A DNA stretch of 64,000 nucleotides from Brugia malayi (Eukaryota; Nematoda; Chromadorea; Rhabditida; Onchocercidae). The notes beneath the pieces were generated by a model, which did no database searches, was not told the origin of the DNA, and was given only the letters and a program-made list of their open reading frames with translations. The position numbers and the translations under genes were made by a program. The stretch covers positions 8,795,721 through 8,859,720 of the forward strand of contig NW_025062479.1 of the NCBI RefSeq assembly GCF_000002995.4, given 5' to 3'. This document shows, piece by piece, positions 52,342-61,959 of this stretch (position 1 is the first letter of the stretch; the number at the start of each line of letters is the position of its first letter).

Positions 52342-52647
52342 CTATTGGTCCTCCACTAAGTAAAATCCCGAATTTATTCGTTTGGCTTTACTTGGTTCTA
52401 TGAAATTGAAAAAGTGGTTAGCTCCAATAAGTAGGTCCGGTTTTTTCCACTCACCATGGACCTCTTTTAGTTGTTCGAGATTCTGATCAGAAAGATCCGC
52501 TACTTGCAGGTCGTTGGTAAGATGGTCAACTGTACTAACTTCCATCTGAACGTTTCCTCGTTGCTTAATTTGATTTCCACTACCGTCTTTATCGTTTGAA
52601 ATTCTATGGGTCTTTCCTTTCCAATCCGGCCATATGAAGAATTTCAC
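52342..52647 (-). pseudogene. BEL/Pao aspartic-protease / DUF1758 region
   Basis: The open segment contains KKPDLLIGANHFFNFI, the conserved DLLIG(A/S)D-like block at the end of the DUF1758 peptidase of BEL/Pao polyproteins. The catalytic Asp-Thr/Ser-Gly region that should precede it lies in broken sequence (about 52750-52650). The product would cleave gag-pol. Confidence 0.7.
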
Positions 52648-52750
52648 TTTTTCCTTTAATTCGTAATTGGTTTGCTAAGTTTTTCGACATGAATGATAAC
52701 TGTGATCCTATTTCGAAAAATGCCAGTACTCTAGCTTTGATTCCAGGTTT

Positions 52751-54102
52751 TTATGGATTTACTACTGTCACTTCTCGACAAAGTAGTAAGACGTTGTATT
52801 TCGTTTGTATATTGCGATCTGCTACAGCGTTGACTGCTTTTACTTCGTCTTTTCTTTGATCCATATTTATAACCGCCTTTGATTTTTGTTGTGATTGACC
52901 TCTTCTTTGGAAAATGTGACACAAGGCGGAATTGTGATTTTGCTTACAGTGGAAACAACTCTTTTGATTTGTCTTATAGTTTCTTGTGTTATGTCCCACT
53001 TTCAAACAATTTCTACAGGCTTTTAGAGCGTTTAATCTTGCAAGGCGTTCTTCCAAAGTTGTATATTTTCGGCATTCGTCGTCTCAATGATCTCGATTGC
53101 AAAATACACAAGGTCTTGGACCTTTTGCTAGAATTGATGCTTCGATTTGTGGTTTCCTTTTAAAATTATATTGCCGGTATTGCTGATGTTCTCTTGGTTG
53201 ATTAAATTGAATTCTTCTGCTTCACGCTGTTCTTGCATCGTCTGGATTCTTTGGTCCACAAATTTGGTTAATCGTTTCTTTTCGTTTCACACTAACAAAC
53301 CAATCTGGATCTAGCTCCTTCCATTTATATACTTCATCGAGTACCCATCGAGGTAACTTTTCTTCAATAGTCAGTTCGATACTCGTTTGTTCTACGTTTT
53401 CACCAAGTTTGTCAGCTGCCTAAGGATATGTCTGAATGATTTTAATTCGTGATACAGCGTTCGTTTAATGGTGGAAGGACTTCCAAATCTTTCAAAGAGA
53501 ATGTTTCGAATCATCTCATAGTTTTCTGGTGTTGTTTCTTATTCTTCCATTGCGTTTAATGTGGTCCCTCTTAAACAAGAGAGAAGATATGTCAGTTTCT
53601 GTACGTCTGTCAAATTCTGTTGATGTACCGCTGCTTCAAATCCACTCCAGAATTCTCTCTATTGCTTCGGATCTCCATCAAAATTTTTAAGGGCAAGAGT
53701 GGAAGTTTAAAAGTTAGTGGACGTCTTACTTCCGTTGATCCTTGCTCTTGTTGACTCGAAATTCCCTGATCGTCTTCAACTATTGTCACATATCGTTGAT
53801 TTTCTTGTTGTTTAGCTGGTATCTTTTGCAGGAATTCCATCCATTTTTCATTGAATCTTCCGAGTGTCGTTATTTGTTTCTCTATTTTTTGTTGCTTCTC
53901 TTTAAGTTTTTTTCTTGTTCTTTACATTGCTCGCTTTGGTTTTCCACGGCAGATTAACGTCCTGTTGGATAACTTTCAATTGTTTAATCTCATTGAGCGC
54001 CTTCTTTAATTTATCTTTCGTGGGTTTGGCGCTTATTGCTATGCTCGCTGACATTTCTCCTTTCTTTTTAAACTCGGTTGCCTTCCCAGTTCGTGACACC
54101 AT
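52751..54102 (-). pseudogene. BEL/Pao gag with zinc knuckles
   Basis: Starts at the ATG at 54102 (MVSRTGKATEFKKKGEMSAS), with a Lys-rich predicted coiled coil (KLKKALNEIKQLK). After several frame breaks the nucleocapsid part at 53056-52751 shows two zinc knuckles: CRNCLKVGH, whose fourth ligand Cys is replaced by Tyr, and CFHCKQNHNSALC, which keeps its ligands. This is the structural protein that packages element RNA. TGGTGTCACGAACTGGG at the very start (about 54103-54087) could be the tRNA primer-binding site, overlapping the gag start. Confidence 0.8.
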
Positions 54103-54654
54103 TCACATCCGTACAACCCCATCATACGCTACAATTTATAATCTAAATTAACAACGAATGACAGACTAGTCCCCTCGGCCTCACTTCTTAAGAATGTATA
54201 TCGGTACGACAAAAGCCATTCATCATCTATCATGCACGGCTAGTAACCGTTTGCTTTAATTTCCGCAATGCCTTCATAACTCTCTCCTCACGCGCAGCTT
54301 TTGTTACATCTATCATAAACGGTCCCATCCTTATACCTTTCTCGAACATCAAACGGGGTACCGCTTCTGCTCCCAACCGGTCGATGTTAACAATCTCCAA
54401 TTTTCTGAGTCGCGCATTAACAGAAGAAGAGAAGATACTGTCCATGCTGATTCCACCCATGTGTTCTTTAGAGAAACTTTTTCATCGTCCGCATCCTCTG
54501 CCCAAAAGTCCACTGACAAATCCCATGAGTGCCAACCTCTTACTTAAACTTGCACAATATAGGAACAGGGCTGGGGTATTCTGCAATACTAACAAAAGAG
54601 GATTATATCCGATCCCACAGGCCTTCCTTGGTAGAATCAAAAGCCGCAAGCTTA

Positions 54655-55161
54655 TCAGGACAACGTAAGCACTCCCCTTATAAGATCTTTTCTCTCTACA
54701 TTCGACTCTAGGTACAGCAGAGTCTCCGTAGCCATACCCTCGAGTAAACGGCCTCTCCTTACTTTGTAATTTACTTCCTCATGTATACTCACATGGTGCT
54801 TACGGATGTCCATTCTAACGAGCTTGTAATAGTGCCACAACAGCAGAACGATCGCTGCACTTTCGCTGTATCCTCTGGCGCATTTGCTGAGGAAGAGGCG
54901 TTTTGAAGAGAGCATATATCCCAAAGGGTCTGAGACTGTTCTTGGCTTTTCACTAGGTATTATCATTATCTGATCCCTTGACACATAAAAGCCATATCTC
55001 GCAAATGTCTGAACAAACTCAGCGCTACACACGCATAAAAAAGTCTTCTCAGACGATAATACGTGTCCGCAATGATCGTATGCGTTTCGCAGCCATTCCA
55101 TAAACTCTCCCACCTCATCAGCGTTGACATTGGCACCATTCAGCCTTGTAATCCATTCCAT
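54655..55161 (-). pseudogene. virus-like polymerase fossil: longest open block
   Basis: 168 codons remain open, extending from the expected motif C region into what would be motifs D/E and the thumb. Landmarks: RLNGANVNADEVGEFMEWL, FARYGFYVSRDQIMIIPSEK, KRLFLSKCARGYSESAAIVL. The frame also runs upstream to about 55330 through one stop. The block is preceded by the SGE-like box in the same frame and followed by more polymerase-like sequence in other frames. Confidence 0.55.
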
Positions 55162-55633
55162 CCAACCGCCTGCCTACTTCAATACTCAATCTTGAACCGA
55201 AAGCGGTTTCGCCTAAGCGGTTCATGATGCAATTCTGCATCGCAAATTCTCAAGGTAGTTCGCCGCTTGCTTCGCTCGTCAAACGCACTAGATCTCGACC
55301 ATCTATATAATTACCCACATATAACCTCAGAGCGAGTTTCGAACAGTACAACCATCTCACCTCCGACTCCCCGTATCCTTCTCACACAAAACGTAATCAT
55401 CTTCTTTTATCGATCCCGCACCGTAAACTGCAGTCACCTTCAGCTCCTTTACGGAGTTAGCTTTTCTCCAACACCCAAATTGGAGGTCCAGTGGCTCAAC
55501 CTCTCCAACAAGGTGTCGTAAACGTCGCGACCATCATCCCACCAGGTATTATGTACCCATCACCAAATGCGTTCTCTACCATTTCATCCCATGTTATCCA
55601 TGCCATCCTGCTGATCGCCAGGAGCTATACACT

Positions 55634-55960
55634 TCAAAGCCTGCAACATTGGTCCACGGAAGTTCCAAAGAACATTATGCGAATCATACTCAGATCTGTG
55701 TCCACCGCCAAAAAGGCTGAATCTCTAGACATTCTAATCGTTTCATAATTATCATATATTCTCAAACCAGTCGTCGATCCAGGTCCAGAAGCAATGTTCG
55801 AAGCATCCAGGCCGTACAACATAGGTCCATCGTTTTTACCTTGAATAGAAACGTAATCCGCTAACTGCCCTGCTACAGCCACTTGCGCATGAAGACGCGG
55901 TAACGGTAGCACATAAATATCCCTTGGCTTTATATGGGACATCCCGATATCCAACACCAC
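55634..55960 (-). pseudogene. virus-like polymerase fossil: fingers and motif A block
   Basis: 108 open codons including IKPRDIYVLPLPRLHAQVAV, then MLYGLDASNIASG and DSAFLAVDTDLS. A basic RxIY box followed by an Asp-rich DxDLS box at this spacing resembles motifs F and A of dsRNA-virus polymerases. The frame is lost just after motif A. Confidence 0.55.
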
Positions 55961-56195
55961 CTGGACTAGTCATAATTAACTTTTTTTCCTAGCTCCGAAC
56001 GTCTGAACTCATCTTCACCCAAAACACATCCTATCAACATTTTCTTTCTGGCTTTAATAACTCTCTCTTCACCTTCAATTACCGACTTTACTTCCATCGG
56101 CGTGACACCCGCACTTGTCGACCTCCAGTATCCGATACATTTCTGTTTTTATATGGGACATCCCGATATCCAACACCACCTGGACTAGTCATAAT
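55929..56195. repeat. 48-bp exact direct repeat inside the viral fossil
   Basis: TTTATATGGGACATCCCGAT...CATAAT occurs at 55929-55976 and 56148-56195, identical by eye, 219 bp apart. The copies are read in different frames by the flanking open blocks. Confidence 0.9.
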
Positions 56196-56463
56196 CAGGT
56201 GGATAATAACCGTTTTCGCGCGCCTGCCTATCAAAGACATTATCTTACTCACTTCCTGTAGTAATTCCTGATCTTTAATTGCCTCTTGCTCGCTCCTTGG
56301 GGCTGATATACGCTTGAATGCACCTTTTATTTTTTCATTAGACTCATTAAGAATGAGCATGCACTAACGAAATCACTTGACAAGGTACGTTTGAGATTAC
56401 AACGAAGAAAAGATTGGCAAAAACCCAGCAGTCAAACTAAACCTAGTTTCGACATCACTTCTT

Positions 56464-56832
56464 TCACTTCCACGATTGTGCTGTCGGTGAAACACATACG
56501 CGTAACGCACATTCATCAAGAATGGCATACAAACTACATTCTACACCATTCAGGTGTACCGTCGCACGCACCAAACCGACGGGCATCTCTTTCACATTCA
56601 ACAGCGACTCAACTACGTTGTGCAAATAATAAAACCCATTCACGAAAACCATCTGCGATTTGTTCGCTCTGCGAACCGAAAACGCGCTCCAGTCCGTTTT
56701 CTCGCAACTCTGGTGGAATTTTGTAAGTTTGTTTGAATTAAAAAACTCAACAAAAACTGAATGATAAAACTCGTAGCTGGAAATTGAACAAATTTTGTTG
56801 TTTAAAACAGAAACGAAGAGGCATAAAAACAA
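56464..56832 (-). pseudogene. open frame upstream of the viral fossil, possible retroelement protease remnant
   Basis: A 122-codon frame contains VGLVRATVHLNGVECSLYAI followed by LDECALR, weakly like the substrate-cleft strand and Asp box (V-x-V-NGV-x-C-x-x-LLD) of a BEL/Pao aspartic protease. Composition changes from GC-rich to AT-rich within it, near 56730. If it is a Pao piece, the viral fossil is flanked by retroelement sequence on both sides. It could equally be more viral sequence. Confidence 0.25.
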
Positions 56833-56839
56833 GGATGCA

Positions 56840-59800
56840 GATAGTTGAGTCAGTGATTAGCGCGACCAAAGGTTACAAATATGTTTTCAGGTGGAAGGCA
56901 TAAGTGTCGCCAATTTATCAAATGAGAAATGAAGTAAAAAATTTTTAATTTGCAGTGAGGAGTGGGGACAGTTAATTGTACAAAAAAATCAGTTCGGTTT
57001 CTCCTCGATTTCTAATTCGGATCATTATAGATGATAGTTGTAATGATGACATTAAACTGGCGACTGACGTATTTTAAAAATAAATAAATAAATAAAGTAA
57101 ACATTAACATTAATTTGGTAAATTCTTTCAAGATTTCACTGAAAAAAGAAGGATTGGATTAATCAAAAAATATTGTTTGTGACAAAGATAGTACTACTTC
57201 ATGTGTAACTTATATTACTGCAAAAATTTTTTTGCAGAAATCCTATTTAGACAGTCTTCAAATTATAGTCTTTACTTCAACTTTAAGCTAAAATAATTCC
57301 ATTTTGAATTATTAATCTAATTATATTTCGCACATTTTCCTTCATAAGTTTCTCTGTTTATGCATTTCTGTGAGAAAGAAAAAAAAAAAAAAAACATGTA
57401 CCTCGTATAAAATATATCAATGGCATCACAATGACCCAGTTTAAGCACCGCATAATGAAGTACTATTCTGTCTTAAAAGTTGGGTCACATGAGCAAGTTG
57501 ACAGTTGTTAAAAGAATAATGAAATATAGAAATGAATATAGAACAATCATCGACAACCAAACAAAGCGATAACTGATAACTACAATTTAAATGTATTATG
57601 ACATAATGAAGTGAAAACTATCTGCTAGAGGGTTAATAGTTATCTAATAAACAGAAAGTTAGAAAGCAGATTTTGCTAAAATCTTTTCTTCTTTGAATGT
57701 GCTTATACCAAGAATTAGATTAAATGGATCCTTATACTAATGAGATTAAATGAAAAGTTCATAATTTTAAAAATTAAACCATTTTTTATTTCTTTCTTCA
57801 CTCTTTATCTTCAAATTCTCCAACATTCATTATTTATATTTTCTATTGGTTTTTAAATTATTATATCTGCTAGATGTAAAGTGATCAATATAATCAAAAA
57901 AATCGGTAGATTTTTCAATGTTGTGTTACTGAAGTTAATTGATGAGTGCAATCAGAGTTCAGAAAATGTTTGCCTAAGGTTTGTTTTCATTTATTCATTA
58001 ATAAAATTTGGTTCGTATCAAATTCATGTTTTTTTAAATTTTAATCAACCAGATAATGAGAACTGACAGTTTAAATATTTTGTTCACGTTAAAAAAGAGA
58101 ATTCCATTGCTCTTCACAACACTCTTGAACTGAACTAAATCTTAAACTGGAGCAGGAAGCGAATATTACAGGAAACGATTAATGATTACAAATTACGATA
58201 AAATGTGTTGCTTCATTTTTCTGGATGAGTCATGTATCTATTAAACTTTCGAATTTTTAGAAATTTCGGATATTATAATAAAAATAAAGTTACTATCAGT
58301 TTATCCGCAAATTTTACTGACTTGCAGTAAATGTGAAATAGCTAATGGGTCACAATTTAGCGATTAACTTGGATATCACAATTTTACTGATACATGGGAA
58401 GAGATTCTGTTTATTTCTGATTTTTATAACTATCAACAGTGCATTAAATGAATGCAATGTGTTATGCATTATTTACATCAGTTCTTATTGATGTAATCTC
58501 ATGGGTTAGTGCATCATCAACTTATCCGTTTCTCAATCGTGATTTTCGGGTTTCTGCAGAATGTAGTTTTGTAGGGTGCAATTACATTGAATAGATGTAA
58601 GACATGAAACATTGATAAGAAATCTTTCGCGTCATAGTATGGCTATCTTGCAGCATGATTAGCTCTATTAGACTTCCGGAGTTTTAAAAATCAAGAAATT
58701 CCATGTATAAAAGAAAATCTTTAAGTTTTATCATGAACTGAAAAGTCATGAAATTTCCTACATTTTATTCATCATCGAATAACTTGTGAATTTATAATAA
58801 TAAGTTAAGTAAAGCTATTTAATATAGCATTGCTGAAGTACGATTGATGAGACTGAAACGCAGTCATACTTCAATATCAAATTTGGCGACGCTTTTGGTA
58901 ATTTTATCGAAACAACTCGAACGATTTTATTGTAATTGTTGTTTAAAATATAATTATTATCCCTGACAATCTTTGAATTTAAATAACTCTTCAGTGAACA
59001 TTTTTTGCTTCAACATAGAAAAGAAATTGTGCAATTTCATTTCCAATTTGTAATAGAATAAATGTTGGAATGCTTAGTTTAATTAACAAACTGAATATTA
59101 TTTTCTGTATGGAAGATAAAAGAAATTGATGCTTAAACCGGAATCAGGATTTCTGTCGCAAACTGAATTTAATAATAATGAAGTTGTGAAATCAGAACAA
59201 ATTTTGAGTCGATCAGTCTCTGCACGCGCTAGCAGCTGATGTGTGAAAATAATGCAAGCTTTTGCGACATATAATAAAGTTTTAATTGATGTATTCAAAA
59301 GTTTTGTTTTGTTATCAGAAATTGAAAATTGCTTTTGTATAAATTCTCACTGTGTGTGCGGAAAATTGCAAAAAACACTGAAAAAGTTTGACAAATTTTA
59401 AATAAATCTATTTTAGTCAAAAGCTAAATAAGTTGATTGAGTAATACTGAAACTATACGATACAGTGCATCCTGAATGAAATATCGTGAATGCTTTCGAA
59501 TAGCAGCTAGCATGAAATTCACAATTAAAAAAAAAAAAAAACTATCAGCCATCAATTTCAAGCTATTTCGCTGAAGTATTTTGATAATCAAGTAAATGAT
59601 TGACTGAATTCCGCTTGGCTTTAGACCAAGAAATTTCTACTTCTCTGCTTCTCAAGACTTTTGCAAATTCTAATCAATGGAAATGTTACCGGTATTCGGT
59701 TTATTCTTGTTTACTTTTTTTGTAATATTGCTCTGAATGCGAAAACTACTACTGCTCTGGAATGTGGGAACGTGATCTTAGGTATTAGGATTGATTTCAC

Positions 59801-60579
59801 CTAATGCATAAAACTATTTAACCCTGAAGCTAAGCTAGCTGGCCAGCTTAACATCGGGTGCTACAAATGACAAAAGCGAAAGAAGAATATAAACACAAAA
59901 AAGAGAGCTAAAATTCCTTTGAGTTGTGCGAATGACATTCAGTACTTCCGTGAATTGTTGAATTCTTTTCGTGATAATAACGGTAATTAAGAAGTTCAGT
60001 GTCATTTTACATAAATTAAATTATTCCTAACGAGCAATTTGAAATGCTTTTTTTTTCCCTCTACATAATCTGCGCTGATGTAATTTTTTGACAGCAATAA
60101 TTTAAACTATTTATTACCTATATTTTTTATTCATTTTATGACTGTAAACACTATTAATAAATGCATAAATTTATTTCAATAATTAAATGAACTATATTTC
60201 ACACGAAAACCAATATTTTCATTTGCAATAATATGTAATTGTAACGTCTCCCGATAATCATCAACTTTCCTTTAAATTAAGACAACATAGATGACTATTT
60301 AAATGATCAAGTAATAAGTGAATTAATTAGAAATGTTTTTAACAGCTGCTTTCAGTTCTTTTAGAAAATCTAGTCATAACACTAACTGGATGTATCATTA
60401 GTGAATAATTAGATGGTCAGTGATTATTTTTAAATAAATAATCAAATTAAACAACCGTCTTCGTTTTTTATTTGTCGAAATAATTTCTAAATGATTTAAT
60501 GGGTTTGTCAAATATCAGTCTTATAAATGCATATAAACAACTAGATATGTACAATCATCATCCATAATTCTCGACATAT
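56840..60579. other. 3.7-kb intergenic region, no gene seen
   Basis: AT-rich spacer returning to host composition. The frames at 57881-58066 (+) and 59098-59298 (-) are short and unsupported. Confidence 0.5.
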
Positions 60580-61402
60580 TTATCCTTTTTTTCTGGTCAT
60601 CATTTGACAAAATTCTGAAACACACGTCATGCAGCATGGCAAAAATTTTCATATATTCATGAAAACTTTGAAGTTTCTTAATAACAGCATAATATTTCGA
60701 GAAGTCCAAAACAATGAAATGACCATAATTGTGGTCAACTTAAGAAGAAAAAATAATTCATTACCATCGAAATTAATTTTTCCATCTCTGTTAACATCCA
60801 CTTGATTGTAAATAGCCTTGATATCACTGTCAGTAAGTTTATGTCCCATTCGTTGGAACGCAGTTCGTAACTCAGATCTAGTAATACATCCATCACCATC
60901 TACATCTAATTCATCGAAGACAGCTTTCAAAGATAATGAAAGCGGATTTGCATAAGCTATCGATAGAAATTCTACAATTTTAGTGTGAGTTGAAATATCG
61001 TATGCAATATCTTTATATAATTTATCGCACTTCACCAAAAATTAGCATAGAAAAGAAAGTGTTGATCTTAGGATTTGCAATTAATTCTAGCGCAATTAAT
61101 TTACTATACTTAATGATTATACGCAGTTCTACGTCTTAAATTATAATATTGAATAAAAATAAAAAAAAAAGAAAAACTACACTTATTGGCCGAAAAAAAA
61201 TACCATCAAAATCAATATTGCCATCCTTGTCTTTGTCCGCGGCATCAAACATTGCATTCAATTCATCATCTGTTGGACATTGGCCCATTTTTACCATCAC
61301 CGCATTCAATTCATCTTTTTGTATGTATCCATCACCATTCAAGTCAAATTCTTTGAAAATTCCTCTCAAATCTTCTTCTTTTAACTCTCTATTACTTGCA
61401 TT
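60580..61402 (-). CDS. calmodulin-like protein with four EF-hands (5' exon not found)
   Basis: Three exons (minus): 61402-61204, 60971-60765, 60614-60580, encoding 146 aa plus a stop. The last has only 35 bp and gives the calmodulin-type end EFCQMMTRKKG. Four complete 12-residue calcium loops are seen: DLNGDGYIQKDE, DKDKDGNIDFDE, DVDGDGCITRSE and DVNRDGKINFDE; all keep the Asp at positions 1 and 3 and the Glu at 12. The linker FLSIAYANPLSLSLKAVF is distinct from true calmodulin and recalls a C. elegans calmodulin-like protein (B0563.7 type, from memory). The first exon here begins in phase 0 after TTCTAG with NASNRELKEEDLRGIF, so at least one upstream exon with the start codon is missing; it may lie beyond 61.5 kb, across a long intron containing the ATT repeat. 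It should act as a Ca2+ sensor in the cytosol. Confidence 0.9.
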
Positions 61403-61902
61403 CTAGAAGAATGATTTTCTTCTCAAAAGGTAAATAATTATGCTAGTATTATTGATTCATGGTTCCTTTCTTTTCTTTTCTCCCAAAAAAAAGTATGAAG
61501 AAGAAAGTTGTTCTATTCAAACAGAATTGCAATCAATATTATTAGACATGATTTGTTTGAAAACTTTGAGTATCTCTGAGCTAAATTTACAATCTTATTC
61601 ATTTGAAGAAATGAAAACGATGTGATCAGAGAATGGTTCATTCTCCCTCCCATCAATATGCATATTATTTTAGTTACGTTAAAATAAAAAATAAAAAAAG
61701 CTAAATTGAACTTGACAATCACTGAAGTAAAATATTAAGAAAACAGTGATGGAAAAACCACACAAAACATAATTTATAACTTTCACGCTCATTATGTGAG
61801 AAAAAGATTATGTTTATTATTCCATTTTTAGCCTTTTCCTTTTCCACATATTGCCATTGCCATTATTTATTATTATTATTACTATTACTATTATTATTAT
61901 TA

Positions 61903-61959
<57 letters not shown>

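Larger units (their letters stand above)
48300..54102 (-). mobile_element. BEL/Pao LTR retrotransposon, broken, no 5' LTR
   Basis: On the minus strand the order is gag (54102-52751), DUF1758 protease region (52647-52342), reverse transcriptase (about 52300-51598), Pao A17/RNase H region (51585-50878), integrase zinc finger and core (50310-49603), DUF5641 tail (49284-48913), polypurine tract (48914-48898) and 3' LTR (48897 to about 48300). This is the canonical BEL/Pao order. Domains are separated by many frameshifts and stops, so it is not functional. Upstream of gag no sequence resembling the 3' LTR is seen; instead the virus-like sequence at 54.2-56.4 kb begins within about 130 bp. Base composition is intermediate between the AT-rich host DNA and that virus-like block. 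Confidence 0.92.
54230..56360 (-). pseudogene. endogenous reovirus-like RNA polymerase (viral fossil)
   Basis: Four open blocks on the minus strand (56360-56088, 55960-55634, 55161-54655, 54460-54230), with partial frames between them, together span about 700 codons of one product. Features consistent with the polymerase of a segmented dsRNA virus, in order: RDIYVLPLPRLHAQ and LASIxx-like fingers, FLAVDTDLS as the motif A Asp box (near 55700), SEASGE followed by an in-frame stop as the motif B SGE box (about 55240), an NGAN at the place where motif C (GDD) would be expected (near 55140), and a long helical thumb. At least three frameshifts or stops and a 48-bp internal duplication break it. 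By eye it is close to 50 percent GC against about 30 percent in the flanks. Assignment to the reovirus group is by motif order; a toti-like or other dsRNA virus is possible. Confidence 0.6.

Noticed and set aside
54384..56726. Several + strand frames of 60-111 codons over the viral fossil
   Set aside because: Antisense shadows kept open by the higher GC; the minus strand carries the polymerase-like motifs.
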